DNA from: Ancrocorticia sp047501485 | Lineage (GTDB): Bacteria > Actinomycetota > Actinomycetes > Actinomycetales > Actinomycetaceae | Assembly: GCA_047501485.1 (NCBI GenBank) | Contig: JAZDRN010000001.1 | Location: 620,001-684,000 of the forward strand | DNA length: 64,000 nt | Direction of reading: 5' to 3' | Part shown: positions 9,155 to 18,112 of the stretch, piece after piece | Numbering within the stretch: position 1 is the first letter of the stretch | Layout of the letters: each line of letters begins with the position of its first letter | The notes under the pieces: model-generated | The model's input: the letters and a program-made list of their open reading frames with translations, nothing else | Told to the model about the DNA's origin: nothing | Database searches by the model: none | Program-made: the position numbers and the translations under genes

Positions 9155-9576
9155 GTCCGTCTTCGCGTGCCAGGATACGCCGGTGGTCCCGCGAGCGCGG
9201 TCCGAGGCCGGTGTCAGATGAGCGTGGCCAGACACTCGTCGGTTTCGCACTGGTGGCGCCCTTGTTGCTCATCGTGGCGCTGGCATTGATCGGTATGGCC
9301 ATGGCGCTGCACGCTCGTGTGATCATCCTGGACAGCGCGGCCGAGGGCGCCCGCGCCGGCTCGTCTCTGAACTCCGGTTTGGAGGCTGCTGAGAGCCGTA
9401 CGCGAGAGCTGATCGTCGCCTCGCTCCCGGAGGAATACGGCCGGGATGTCCGCGCGGGGTATCGCAATGTCGCGGGAGTAGCCGTCGTGGAAGTGGTCGT
9501 CACCAGTCCCGTCCCCATCCTTGGCGTGTCCGGTCCCGCCACGATGGAGGTGCGTGCCCATGCGGCAATCGAGTAG
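9151..9576 (+). CDS. TadE-family pseudopilin
   Basis: This is a 141-aa protein starting at ATG 9151, overlapping the previous stop (ATGA). A basic N-terminus leads to ERGQTLVGFALVAPLLLI and a transmembrane helix (about residues 25-50), then a DSAAEGARAGS segment; this is the TadE-like pattern with a processing site before the hydrophobic stretch. TadE-like proteins are minor pilins in Tad systems. The remainder is predicted to be outside the membrane. Confidence 0.75.
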   Translation: MSPSSRARIRRWSRERGPRPVSDERGQTLVGFALVAPLLLIVALALIGMAMALHARVIILDSAAEGARAGSSLNSGLEAAESRTRELIVASLPEEYGRDVRAGYRNVAGVAVVEVVVTSPVPILGVSGPATMEVRAHAAIE

Positions 9577-9973
9577 CGAGTCGGGCAACGTCGTCGTCGA
9601 ATTCGTGGGAGTGCTGATTATCCTCGTGGTGCCGGCATTGCTCGCCATGCTTGCGATCTCCTCCCTCCTTATGGGGCAGGCGGCAGCCACGGCTGCCGCG
9701 CGCGACGCCGGGCGTGCTTTCGTGCGGGCTGAAAACACATCGCAGGGCCGCCTCCGGGCGGAAGCGATAGCCGTGGAATCCTTCGCTCAGCGCGGCGTGG
9801 ACGCGGACGTCATCCTCGACGTTCGTTGTTCGGCAGTTCCTTGCCTGGTCCCCGGCGCCTATGTAACGACGACGGTGCGTGCCCAGGTTCCGCTGTCCTA
9901 CCTCGGGATGTCGGTCACGCTGCGGGAAACGGTGACGTTGCCCGTCGATGAGTTGCGGGAGCAGCGGGAGTGA
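9560..9973 (+). CDS. Second TadE/TadF-like pseudopilin
   Basis: The product (137 aa) starts at ATG 9560 with GGAGG at 9546-9550, overlapping the end of the previous gene by 17 bases in another frame. SGNVVVEFVGVLIILVVPAL resembles the TadE processing site plus helix (about 8-30), followed by an AAARDAGRAFVRAE segment typical of this family. Two cysteines lie in the outer part (RCSAVPC), which could form a disulfide. It matches the second TadE-like gene of the actinobacterial cluster. Confidence 0.7.
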   Translation: MRQSSSESGNVVVEFVGVLIILVVPALLAMLAISSLLMGQAAATAAARDAGRAFVRAENTSQGRLRAEAIAVESFAQRGVDADVILDVRCSAVPCLVPGAYVTTTVRAQVPLSYLGMSVTLRETVTLPVDELREQRE

Positions 9974-10401
9974 AGGGGGAGCGTGGCAATATCCTCATAC
10001 TCGGTCTTGTGCTCTGGCTCGTGGCCTGTCTCCTGCTGTTCGGAACGATCTCGGCCGCACTCCTCGCATTGGAACGTCGAGAACTCCTGGCCAGTTCCGA
10101 CTCCCTTGCCCTCTCCATTGCCGACGATCTTAACGAGGCCTCGTATTATGCCGGCGAATCCGAATTCGCGCCCACCTCGGCACAGGTACGGGAACGGGCG
10201 CGTCAGCTGCTGGGAGAGCCGGGGCACGGCGGATCGGCCGCGGCGATCCTGATCGAGCCCACCGGGGTCGAAGGCGGCGCCGTCGTCGTCACGCTGCGGC
10301 GCGAAGCGGACCTCGCATTTGTACCGAGCGGCAGTAACTTTTCCACAATCACTCTCGAGGTGACGAGTAGGGCGCAGCTTCGCGAACGTCCGATACGGTA
10401 G
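9970..10401 (+). CDS. Rv3654c-like TadE/TadG-type protein
   Basis: This 143-aa product starts at GTG 9970 within a GTGA overlap. KGERGNILILGLVLWLVACLLLFG is an N-terminal helix preceded by a short basic leader, as in TadG/Rv3654c-like proteins found last in actinobacterial Tad clusters. A segment RRELLASSDSLALSIAD follows. It is the last gene of the pilus operon; its stop lies within the promoter region of prfB. Confidence 0.6.
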   Translation: MKGERGNILILGLVLWLVACLLLFGTISAALLALERRELLASSDSLALSIADDLNEASYYAGESEFAPTSAQVRERARQLLGEPGHGGSAAAILIEPTGVEGGAVVVTLRREADLAFVPSGSNFSTITLEVTSRAQLRERPIR

Positions 10402-10404
10402 CCT
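10399..10404 (+). promoter_or_regulatory. Leaderless -10 hexamer for prfB
   Basis: TAGCCT is followed by six bases and the GTG start of prfB at 10411. There is no Shine-Dalgarno sequence before that GTG. The hexamer overlaps the stop codon of the last pilus gene. Confidence 0.5.
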
Positions 10405-10410
10405 TACCCC

Positions 10411-11550
10411 GTGGCCACTGAATACCAAGCAGAGATTGACGCTCTACGCAAGACCTTCCAACAAATCTCCTCGGTGACGAATCCGGAGGAACTCAAGGCG
10501 ACGATTGCCAGGCTCACGGAAGAGTCGTCGGCTCCCGATCTGTGGGATGACCCCGAGCAGGCTCAGGCCGTGACCTCCAAACTCTCACACGCTCAGTCCG
10601 AGTTGGAGAAGGTGACGAGGATGTCGGACCGTATCGACGACCTGTCCGCCCTCCTCGAGATGGCTGGCGAGGAAGCCGAATCCGATCCGGAGATGGCCAA
10701 GGAGCTATACGCGGATCTCGATACCGAGCTCGAGACCTGCCGCAACGACCTTTCCGAACTGCAGATCCGCACTCTGCTCTCGGGCAAGTACGACGAGCGC
10801 GACGCCGTCGTCACGATCCGTTCCGGGGCAGGCGGCGTCGACGCGGCGGACTTCGCCCAGATGTTGCAGCGGATGTACCTGCGCTGGGCCGAGCGCTCCG
10901 GGTACGGGGCAAAAGTGCTGGACACGCACTATGCCGAGGAAGCGGGCATCAAATCCACCACCTTCGAGGTGCACGCGCCCTACGCATACGGGACCCTCTC
11001 CGTGGAGGCGGGTACGCACCGGCTCGTGCGCATCTCTCCCTTTGACAACCAGGGCCGCCGCCAGACGTCGTTCGCGGCGGTGGAGGTGATTCCGCTCATC
11101 GAACAGACGGACCATATCGACGTCCCCGATGCCGACATCCGTATCGACGTGTTCCGCTCCTCGGGTCCCGGCGGTCAGTCCGTCAACACCACGGACTCAG
11201 CCGTTCGCATCACCCACCTTCCCACCGGTCTCGTCGTCTCGATGCAGGATGAGAAGTCGCAGATCCAGAACCGCGCTGCGGCCATGCGCGTGTTGCAGTC
11301 CCGACTTCTGCTGCTGAAGCAGGAGGAAGAGGCCAAAGAGAAGAAGGAACTGGCGGGAGACGTCAAAGCGTCCTGGGGAGATCAGATGCGCTCCTACGTC
11401 CTGCAGCCGTATCAGATGGTCAAGGACCTGCGGACCGGTTTCGAGGCTGGCAGCCCGGACGCCGTTTTCGACGGCGACATCGACGGGCTCATCGATGCCG
11501 GGATTCGGTGGCGCGCCACCGGTGAGAAGGCCGACAAGGCCGATAGCTGA
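10411..11550 (+). CDS. prfB: Peptide chain release factor 2 (RF2)
   Basis: RF2 (379 aa) recognises UGA and UAA stop codons and triggers peptide release on the ribosome. The anticodon-like tripeptide SPF occurs in VRISPFDNQG, which marks RF2 and not RF1, and the catalytic GGQ lies in SSGPGGQSVNTT. The N-terminal part is a helical coiled region. The frame is open from the GTG without an internal stop, so the programmed +1 frameshift that controls prfB in many bacteria is absent. Transcription is probably leaderless. Confidence 0.95.
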   Translation: MATEYQAEIDALRKTFQQISSVTNPEELKATIARLTEESSAPDLWDDPEQAQAVTSKLSHAQSELEKVTRMSDRIDDLSALLEMAGEEAESDPEMAKELYADLDTELETCRNDLSELQIRTLLSGKYDERDAVVTIRSGAGGVDAADFAQMLQRMYLRWAERSGYGAKVLDTHYAEEAGIKSTTFEVHAPYAYGTLSVEAGTHRLVRISPFDNQGRRQTSFAAVEVIPLIEQTDHIDVPDADIRIDVFRSSGPGGQSVNTTDSAVRITHLPTGLVVSMQDEKSQIQNRAAAMRVLQSRLLLLKQEEEAKEKKELAGDVKASWGDQMRSYVLQPYQMVKDLRTGFEAGSPDAVFDGDIDGLIDAGIRWRATGEKADKADS

Positions 11551-11588
11551 GAAGCTTCAATATAACGTTTTCGTCACGGCGTGCCGCA

Positions 11589-11617
11589 CTGACCTCGCAA
11601 GATCGGGCGCGTATGCT
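11589..11617 (+). promoter_or_regulatory. Candidate sigma-70-type promoter for ftsEX operon
   Basis: CTGACC (11589-11594) and TATGCT (11612-11617) are separated by 17 bases, close to the -35/-10 consensus. It lies 37 bases before the ftsE ATG, in the only gap between prfB and ftsE. Confidence 0.45.
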
Positions 11618-11653
11618 CGATGCGACCCTGCCCGAGACTTTTGGCGATAACAC

Positions 11654-12346
11654 ATGATCAAATTCGACAACGTGACCAAGCTGTACCAGAAGGGGGCCCG
11701 ACCGGCCCTCGATTCGGTCAGCCTTGAAGTGGAACGAGGGGAGTTCGTCTTTCTCGTGGGCCCCTCGGGTTCCGGAAAATCGACGATGCTCGCGCTCATT
11801 CTGGCCCAGGAGCGGCCCACATCCGGCCATGTGCAGGTTCTCGGCAAGGACCTCGCCACGGTGTCTCAGCGGCGAGTTCCGCTGATGCGCCGCAAGATCG
11901 GTACGGTCTTCCAGGATTTCCGCCTGCTGTCGGACAAGAACGTCTATGACAATGTGGCCCTCGCGCTGCAGGTCATCGGCGCCCCGCGCCACCGCATCAA
12001 GGCGGATGTGCCCGATGTGCTGAAGATGGTGGGGCTGGACGGCAAGGAAAAACGTCAGATGACCGAGCTGTCCGGTGGAGAACGCCAGCGTGTGGCCATC
12101 GCCCGCGCCATGGTGAATCGCCCTCAGATCCTGCTGGCCGACGAGCCCACCGGAAACTTGGATTCCGAAACCGGCTTGTCGATCATGCGGCTGCTGGATC
12201 GCATCAACCGCACGGAGACCACCGTTGTCATGGCGTCCCACGATGAATCGATCGTGAACCAGATGCGCAAGCGTGTCGTCGAATTGAAGGACGGCATCGT
12301 GGTACGCGACCAGGCGCGCGGCGTCTACGGAGGTGGGCAGAACTAA
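11654..12346 (+). CDS. ftsE: Cell division ATP-binding protein FtsE
   Basis: The product (230 aa) is the ABC ATPase of the FtsEX complex. It has Walker A GPSGSGKST (about 36-44), the signature LSGGERQRVAIARA (about 139), Walker B ILLADEPTGNLD and an H-loop ASHD. FtsE couples ATP hydrolysis to activation of a periplasmic or surface murein hydrolase at the division site through FtsX. Its stop overlaps the ftsX ATG (TAATG). The M23 hydrolase encoded two genes on is the obvious partner. Confidence 0.95.
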   Translation: MIKFDNVTKLYQKGARPALDSVSLEVERGEFVFLVGPSGSGKSTMLALILAQERPTSGHVQVLGKDLATVSQRRVPLMRRKIGTVFQDFRLLSDKNVYDNVALALQVIGAPRHRIKADVPDVLKMVGLDGKEKRQMTELSGGERQRVAIARAMVNRPQILLADEPTGNLDSETGLSIMRLLDRINRTETTVVMASHDESIVNQMRKRVVELKDGIVVRDQARGVYGGGQN

Positions 12347-13260
12347 TGCGACTACGGTTCATCCTGTCCCAGACCTTCCGCGGGCTCTTCTCGAACAAGG
12401 CGATGGCGGCCTCGGTCGCGCTCGTGACATTCGTCTCCCTCCTCTTCGTCGGCGCAGCCGCCCTGCTTCAGACCCAGATCTCCAATCTCAAGGACGACTG
12501 GTACGACAAGGTCGAAGTCTCCGTCTTCATGTGTCCCATCGGTTCGATGGCGCCGCAGTGTGCCGCCGGCGAGGCGACGCAGGAGCAGATCGACGACGTC
12601 GCCGCCTTCCTGGAGGAAGACGAGATCTCCACCTACATCGAGTCTGTGCAGTTCGAGACCAAGGCCGAGGCGCTCGAGAACTTCCAGAAGCAGATGGAAG
12701 GGACCGCTTGGGTGGAGGCGTTGACCGAGGACCAGATGGAATCCTCGTTCCGCATCAAGCTCAAGGATCCCACCCAGTACCAGATCGTCGCCGAATCCCT
12801 GGATGGCCGCCCAGGCGTCCTGGAGGCGAAGGACCAACGCCAGCAGCTCGAGCCCCTGTTCGCGGTCCTCAATCGCTTCACCATCGTCTCAGGGGTTCTC
12901 GCCGGCGTCATGATCGTCACGGCGCTTCTCCTCATGCCAACCACCATTCGCCTGTCGGCGATGTCACGGCGGGACGAAACGGAGATCATGCGCTACGTCG
13001 GCGCCTCCAACTTCTTCATCGAACTTCCCTTCATCCTCGAGGGGATCCTTTCCGCTCTCATGGGGGCGATACTGGCCGTGGGAGGGCTGTGGGTGACGGT
13101 CAAGTTCTTCGTCACCGACTGGTTCGGCGCCGCGATGCCATGGATGAACATTGTCAACACCGGTGATGTATGGCTGCTTGCGCCCTTCTTGCTGGGCGGC
13201 GCGGTGCTGGTCGCCGGATTCGCATCGTGGGTCACACTGCGGCGTTATGCGAAGGCGTAG
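12346..13260 (+). CDS. ftsX: Cell division membrane protein FtsX
   Basis: This 304-aa permease-like protein has an N-terminal helix (about 20-42), a large extracytoplasmic domain (about 45-170) with two cysteines near residues 64 and 71, and three C-terminal helices. This is the FtsX topology, in which the outer loop binds and activates the hydrolase or its adaptor. It is translationally coupled to ftsE. Confidence 0.95.
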   Translation: MRLRFILSQTFRGLFSNKAMAASVALVTFVSLLFVGAAALLQTQISNLKDDWYDKVEVSVFMCPIGSMAPQCAAGEATQEQIDDVAAFLEEDEISTYIESVQFETKAEALENFQKQMEGTAWVEALTEDQMESSFRIKLKDPTQYQIVAESLDGRPGVLEAKDQRQQLEPLFAVLNRFTIVSGVLAGVMIVTALLLMPTTIRLSAMSRRDETEIMRYVGASNFFIELPFILEGILSALMGAILAVGGLWVTVKFFVTDWFGAAMPWMNIVNTGDVWLLAPFLLGGAVLVAGFASWVTLRRYAKA

Positions 13261-13272
13261 GGAGAGAGCATT

Positions 13273-14694
13273 ATGAGCCGGAAACGTTGGACTGGTGCCT
13301 TGTTGGCCCTCGCCATGGCCTTCACCGGTATGGGCATGGCCACTGGAGCCCAGGCGGATTCGCGCGACGACCTCGTGGACAAGCAGGCGGAGCAGGAGCG
13401 CCAGATCGAGTCCGTGCAATCCTCTTTGGAGGGCGTGGACACCGAACTGCAGGATGTCTATCTTCAGCTGCAGCAGACCGAGACCCAGATCCCCATCGCC
13501 GAGCAGGAGTTGAGTGCCGCGGAGGAGGAGCTCGCCGCAGCGGAACGCGACCAGGAGATCGTGGCCGGCCAGCTCGATGCCGCGCAGGGAGAGCTCGCCG
13601 GCATTCAGCAGGAGATCACCGAGGGCGAGGTCGAGATCGAATCGACCCGTAACAACCTGGGAGAGATCGCTCGCGCGCAGTACCGCGGGGATACCGTCCC
13701 CACGACCATGGAGCTACTGGTGGGTTCCAGTTCTTCTGAGGATTTTCTGAACTCCTACGCCACGTGGGAGGCCCTCTCGCGTACCCAGTCCGGCACTTTG
13801 ACCGACGCCGAGGTGGCGACCGCCCGCAACCAGACCCGCGAGGCACGGCAAACCGACGTCGAGAGCCAGATCGCGGATCTCAAGAAGCAGGCCGACGAGC
13901 TGGTCGCCGAGAAGGCGAGCAAGCAGGAGACGGCCAAGGACAAGCGAGACAGCTTGACGGCGCTCCAAGCCGACTATGACAAGCAGTCCAAGGATCTGGA
14001 AGGCCAGAAGGACGCGTTCCAGGCCAACCTCGCCTCGCTCGACCAGGAGCGAAACGAGACCGCCGCCGAGATCGCGAAGATCGACGAGGAGAACCGCAAG
14101 AAAGAAGAGGCTGCGAAGGCGCAGGCCGAGGCAGACGCCCAAGCTCAAGCCCAGGCGCAGGCGCAGAGCCAGGCGAACTCCGGATCTTCCAACGCCGCAT
14201 CGAACAACGCTACATCCAATTCCGGATCGGCGGCCGCCAGTGCCTTCTCCAATCCGACCGGAGCTTGGCTGATTCCGCCAGTTCCGGCCCCCGTCTACGT
14301 GACCTCGCCTTTCGGTATGCGCGAGTACCCGTTCGGCGGATGGTGGATGCACAACGGCGTCGACCTGCGCTCTGCCTGTGGCGAGGCGCAGGTGGCTCCG
14401 GCCGACGGCGTCGTCGCCAAAACCGTTCCCGCCCCGGGCAACTCCACGCACGGCAACCAGGTCTTCATCAATCTGGGCGTCGTGGATGGCTCGTCCTGGG
14501 TGGCGGTGACCAACCATCTGTCCGGTTTCAATGTGACGGCTGGGCAGTCAGTGAGCCAGGGCGACGTGATCGGCTGGACCGGGCAAACCGGCGATGTGAC
14601 CGGCTGCCACGTGCATTTCGAGGTCTGGAAGGACGGCTCCGTCGTCGACCCCATGGGCTTCGCTGCCTTCACTCAGCGCTCCGGCGGCTGGTGA
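13273..14694 (+). CDS. Secreted coiled-coil M23 peptidase (EnvC/LytM-like)
   Basis: This 473-aa secreted protein has a signal peptide ending near AQADS (about residue 29), a long coiled coil (about 33-280) interrupted by a short region near 140-170, a low-complexity AQAQ and Ser/Asn linker (about 285-330), and a C-terminal LytM/M23 domain. The zinc and catalytic residues are visible in MHNGVD and CHVHFEV. The coiled coil plus M23 layout matches proteins that FtsEX controls in other bacteria, and the gene follows ftsX by 12 bases. It is therefore predicted to cut peptidoglycan cross-bridges during cell separation. Both metal motifs look intact, so it may be a true enzyme and not just an activator like E. 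coli EnvC. Confidence 0.88.
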   Translation: MSRKRWTGALLALAMAFTGMGMATGAQADSRDDLVDKQAEQERQIESVQSSLEGVDTELQDVYLQLQQTETQIPIAEQELSAAEEELAAAERDQEIVAGQLDAAQGELAGIQQEITEGEVEIESTRNNLGEIARAQYRGDTVPTTMELLVGSSSSEDFLNSYATWEALSRTQSGTLTDAEVATARNQTREARQTDVESQIADLKKQADELVAEKASKQETAKDKRDSLTALQADYDKQSKDLEGQKDAFQANLASLDQERNETAAEIAKIDEENRKKEEAAKAQAEADAQAQAQAQAQSQANSGSSNAASNNATSNSGSAAASAFSNPTGAWLIPPVPAPVYVTSPFGMREYPFGGWWMHNGVDLRSACGEAQVAPADGVVAKTVPAPGNSTHGNQVFINLGVVDGSSWVAVTNHLSGFNVTAGQSVSQGDVIGWTGQTGDVTGCHVHFEVWKDGSVVDPMGFAAFTQRSGGW

Positions 14695-14712
14695 TAGTGA
14701 CGCGTCTACGCG

Positions 14713-14718
14713 TATGAT
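14713..14718 (+). promoter_or_regulatory. Candidate -10 element for smpB
   Basis: TATGAT sits about 55 bases before the smpB ATG, in the gap after the M23 gene. The -35 region is weak, so this is a modest candidate. Confidence 0.3.
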
Positions 14719-14772
14719 CTAGTACCTGTGTGCCGGAAAGGCCGGCTGACCGATGAGTACTGGAGGTTCCTC

Positions 14773-15303
14773 ATGGCGAAATCTGCACAACAGGGGAAGC
14801 TCTCCGCTGCCCAGAAGGCCAAGGCCGACGCCGATGCCAAGCAGGTCATCGCGCGCAACAAGAAGGCACGCCACGATTACAACATCTTGGAGACCTTCGA
14901 GGCCGGGCTCTCGCTGTCAGGCACCGAGGTGAAGGCGTTGCGCCTTGGCCGTGCCTCGCTCATCGACGGCTGGGTGGAGATCGACCGCAGTAACGAAGCG
15001 TGGCTGCACGGCGTCAACATCCCGGTTTACGCCATGGGCACGTGGACCAATCACGCCCCCACGCGCAAGCGCAAGCTGCTGCTGCATCGCGATGAGATTC
15101 TGCGCCTGGCTGGCAAGTCTCAAGCCAAAGGGCACACGATCGTTCCCCTGGAACTCTACTTCCTGCGCGGGCGAGCCAAGGTGGAGATCGCCCTGGCTCA
15201 GGGCAAGCAGGAATGGGACAAGCGTGAGACCCTCCGCCGCCGCGAGGCCGATCGTGAGGCGGAACGCGCGATGGCGGCGGCGCGGCGCCGTGCCCGCGGC
15301 TGA
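14773..15303 (+). CDS. smpB: SsrA-binding protein SmpB
   Basis: SmpB (176 aa) carries tmRNA to stalled ribosomes for trans-translation. Hallmarks are NKKARHDYNILETFEAGLSL, the SGTEVKALR motif, and the RKRKLLLHRDEI and PLELYFLRGRAKVEIALAQGK strands, with a basic C-terminal tail that mimics codon-anticodon pairing. ATG 14773 has GGAGG 6 bases upstream; the frame extends 15 codons further upstream without a ribosome site. The tmRNA gene itself is about 6 kb away on the other strand. Confidence 0.95.
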   Translation: MAKSAQQGKLSAAQKAKADADAKQVIARNKKARHDYNILETFEAGLSLSGTEVKALRLGRASLIDGWVEIDRSNEAWLHGVNIPVYAMGTWTNHAPTRKRKLLLHRDEILRLAGKSQAKGHTIVPLELYFLRGRAKVEIALAQGKQEWDKRETLRRREADREAERAMAAARRRARG

Positions 15304-15364
15304 CAGGGCTCGACTACCCGTTCGCCTCGTCGCTCATGTCGGACGTCCGTGATAGGACTTATGT

Positions 15365-17332
15365 ATGAGAACGATGACCCTGCGCCGGTGGAGCGTTCCG
15401 ACTGCGGCATTCTTCGCCCTGGTCCTTGTCTGCGTCACGGCCTTCCTCACCTCTCCCGCTCGCGCCGACGATGTAGAAACCTACGTCCCCAGGTTCGATG
15501 TCACCGCACATCTCGGCGACGACGGCACGCTCTCGGTACGCTTCGATATCACCGCGGAATTCTCCGAGGATGCCCACGGTCTGTTTTTCGTTCTCCCCAC
15601 CGCGCAGCGCTATGAGGATGATAGCCATGACTATCAACTCTTCGACGTGGATTTCGGGGAGGCTCGCATGGATGGCAACCCGGTGCCCGCGATCCGTTTC
15701 GATGAGGATGACACCGCAACCCTGCGGGTCGGAGATGAGGACACCTACGTCTCCGGCAGGCACGACTACTCGGTGGAATTCACCGTGCAGGGCCTGGTAC
15801 GCCCCGGCGATCCTGGCAGTGGCACGGATATTCTGCCGTGGGATGTCATCACGGCGGGAGCCTACGAGGGATGGGATATCGGCGCTTTCTCGCTGCATCT
15901 GACGGCGCCCGATGGCGGGAGCTTCACCTGTACCGCGGGCGAAGAGGGTTCTAGTGCGCCCTGCGCGGGCATCTCTCAGCTGGGCGGGGAGTACTCGGCT
16001 GTTGTCTCCCATCTTGGTGAGGGAGGGGTGACGGCCAAGCTGACCTGGGATGGCGGTACTGTGCGGGCGCCCGAGCCGACGATCGAATATCGGGAGCCGG
16101 TTTCGGCGAAGTATGGTTTCAACTGGGCGGTGCTTGGTGCCGGCGTCGTACTGGTCGGCGCCGCGATCGCCGCGGCTTTCGGATTGGCGCGCAAGGATGA
16201 ACGTTACGTCGGGTTGGCGCCGGGCGTCTATCCCGATCGGCGTCAGGACGCGGTCATCGGATTGAGCTCGAAACATCCGAAGGTGGTTCGTTTCGAGCGA
16301 CCCGAGATGCTGGCGGCCCAGGCAGGCGTCGCACTGAAGAAGAAGATCGACGACGGCGACGTCCTCGCGACCGTGATCGTCTCACTGGCTCAACGTGGAT
16401 ACCTGCAGATCGTGGAATACGACGATCCGCTGGGCAAGAAGCAGGGGGCGCCCAACACCAACAATTGGATGCTGTATGTGATCCGCGAGCCCGATGGGAA
16501 TCTGGCAGAGTGGGAGGCCGAGTTCCTCGCCGCCGTGGCGGATCCTTCCACCGGCGAGGATGCCGGGATGAAGAAGAAGGAAGCGCTCGATGTGGCCAGC
16601 TGGCAGGCATCGCTTCAGGAAGCCGGCTTCGCCGTACCGGAAAGGCCAGGGACGAGGCTGCGCCAGTTGCGGGACTCGGTGGCGCAGAAGGCCATCGCCG
16701 ATGCGACTGCCGATGCGGCGGAAGGATGGCTGTTGCCCGCCGGCCGTTCCCAGACGGCCAACTGGATGCGCCACGTGTCTCTGGCGGGCGGGGTGATCGG
16801 AGTGCTCATGATAGCCGCCGGGTTCCTCGGTGACATCCCGATTGTGGGATACGGTATAGCGCTGACGATTGCGAGTGTGATCGTCAGGCTCGGCTGCGTC
16901 AAGACCGTCGCTTTCAGCGCCGATGGCTCGGTAGCCCACGAGCAGGCTGCTGGATACCGTCTCTACCTGGAGAAGGCTGAGGTCGGCCAGTTGCGAGAGG
17001 CTGAACGTGCGCAGTTGTTCGTGGACACCCTTCCGTGGGCGATATCGCTGGGCGTGGTGGATCACTGGGGCAAGATCGCCGACGAGGTACTGCAGGTTCA
17101 ACCGGGCATCGTCTGGGCGCCGTTCTGGTTCTCGACCATCCATGGCTATGGATCGCCCAGTACCGTTTCCGGCTCGGTGAACGACTTCAGCGAGGCGGCA
17201 GGAACGGCCGCGCATATGGCGGGGGCCAGCCAGGCATACAAGGATGCCGCGAATACGGTGAGCAGCTCGAGTTCCGGAAGTTCTGGTTCGGTGGGCGGAG
17301 GAAGCTTTGGTTCCGGTGGCGGAACTTGGTAA
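15365..17332 (+). CDS. DUF2207-family membrane protein
   Basis: This is a 655-aa protein with a signal peptide (cleavage near ARADD, about residue 36), an extracytoplasmic beta-rich DUF2207 domain (about 40-245), a transmembrane helix (WAVLGAGVVLVGAAIAAAF, about 258-276), a cytoplasmic part, two more hydrophobic segments around 480-520, and a Ser/Gly-rich tail ending GGGSFGSGGGTW. This order is normal for DUF2207 proteins, whose function is not established. An imperfect -10 (TAGGAC) lies just before the ATG. It is followed 27 bases later by a lipoprotein gene. Confidence 0.75.
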   Translation: MRTMTLRRWSVPTAAFFALVLVCVTAFLTSPARADDVETYVPRFDVTAHLGDDGTLSVRFDITAEFSEDAHGLFFVLPTAQRYEDDSHDYQLFDVDFGEARMDGNPVPAIRFDEDDTATLRVGDEDTYVSGRHDYSVEFTVQGLVRPGDPGSGTDILPWDVITAGAYEGWDIGAFSLHLTAPDGGSFTCTAGEEGSSAPCAGISQLGGEYSAVVSHLGEGGVTAKLTWDGGTVRAPEPTIEYREPVSAKYGFNWAVLGAGVVLVGAAIAAAFGLARKDERYVGLAPGVYPDRRQDAVIGLSSKHPKVVRFERPEMLAAQAGVALKKKIDDGDVLATVIVSLAQRGYLQIVEYDDPLGKKQGAPNTNNWMLYVIREPDGNLAEWEAEFLAAVADPSTGEDAGMKKKEALDVASWQASLQEAGFAVPERPGTRLRQLRDSVAQKAIADATADAAEGWLLPAGRSQTANWMRHVSLAGGVIGVLMIAAGFLGDIPIVGYGIALTIASVIVRLGCVKTVAFSADGSVAHEQAAGYRLYLEKAEVGQLREAERAQLFVDTLPWAISLGVVDHWGKIADEVLQVQPGIVWAPFWFSTIHGYGSPSTVSGSVNDFSEAAGTAAHMAGASQAYKDAANTVSSSSSGSSGSVGGGSFGSGGGTW

Positions 17333-17359
17333 GGGCGTAGGGGTTCCCCGGGAGGTATC

Positions 17360-18016
17360 GTGAACATTTCATCTGTCAGTGGGCACGCCAAGGCCGCGTC
17401 CTTGGCCGCCGCCCTTGCGGCATCCCTTTTCGTTGCCGGATGTTCCGGCGATGATGACACCGATGCGGGTGTTACGGGGATTCCGGAGGCCTGGCTCACG
17501 CAAACGGCCGAGGGGTGGCCGGAATCGGAAGGGTATGGGAAGGGCATGCCTTTCCTGGCGCGTGAGAGCTGTCTGCTTGGCGAGGCCCCCAGGCCTCTCG
17601 GGGCTGAGCCGAAATCCACGAATTCGGGGTGGGGCTCCTTCGGACCGGATGTTACCGCGAGAGATGCCTACCTCTACCTCTGCACGTTCTGGGAGAAAGA
17701 TCGTTACGCGGGGGAGGTGCGCCTATACCAGGCACCCGATTCGCAGCGCCTGGACGAGCTCACCGCCGACTTCTCGGACCCGAAGAGCTACGGCAACGAG
17801 GTGACCGCCAGCGATATCTCTTCGCGAGGCGTGAGCGTCCAGATCGTGCGTACGTGGATCCCGAGCAACCCCCAAGGTAAAGTACAAGCGTTCTATGCGG
17901 ACTCCGCGGCCGATGGCGCGGTCCTCCTGGAGGTGAACTCCCTATCGGAGGAGGATTTTGCCGCCTACACCGATGAGATGGCTGCCGCAGACCTCACAGG
18001 CATGCTGGTGGAGTAA
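17360..18016 (+). CDS. Predicted lipoprotein, function unknown
   Basis: The product (218 aa) has a lipoprotein signal peptide with lipobox VAGC (Cys about residue 28) followed by an acidic SGDDD stretch. GTG 17360 has GGAGG at 17351-17355. The rest has no motif I recognise; two further cysteines (ESCLLG and YLCTF) could form a disulfide. It shares strand and close spacing with the DUF2207 gene, so the two may be co-transcribed. Confidence 0.65.
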   Translation: MNISSVSGHAKAASLAAALAASLFVAGCSGDDDTDAGVTGIPEAWLTQTAEGWPESEGYGKGMPFLARESCLLGEAPRPLGAEPKSTNSGWGSFGPDVTARDAYLYLCTFWEKDRYAGEVRLYQAPDSQRLDELTADFSDPKSYGNEVTASDISSRGVSVQIVRTWIPSNPQGKVQAFYADSAADGAVLLEVNSLSEEDFAAYTDEMAAADLTGMLVE

Positions 18017-18050
18017 TCGTCCGACACCACAGACTGACTGATCGCCCAAG

Positions 18051-18079
18051 TTGTAAGTGAGAATTATTCTCGTTATCCT
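18051..18079 (+). promoter_or_regulatory. Promoter with embedded Fur/Zur-like operator
   Basis: TTGTAA (18051-18056) and TATCCT (18074-18079) are spaced by 17 bases. Between them lies GAGAATTATTCTC (18059-18071), a perfect 13-base inverted repeat. The 15-base window TGAGAATTATTCTCG matches the actinobacterial Zur-type sequence TGAAAATGATTTTCA at 11 of 15 positions and is also Fur-like. Repressor binding here would block RNA polymerase, so the downstream importer is probably metal-repressed. Confidence 0.65.
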
Positions 18080-18112
18080 TCTTGGGTTGATTACTTTGAG
18101 GATTTCTTTACC

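Noticed and set aside
10411..10500. Programmed frameshift in prfB
   Set aside because: The frame is open from the GTG to the end with no internal UGA near codon 25.
13714..14517. Minus-strand frame opposite the M23 peptidase gene
   Set aside because: It mirrors the coiled-coil and Gln/Ala-rich region of a well-supported gene and has no ribosome site or domain.
18051..18079. DtxR box at the FecCD importer
   Set aside because: No AGGTTAG/CTAACCT pattern is present; the palindrome there is Fur/Zur-like.
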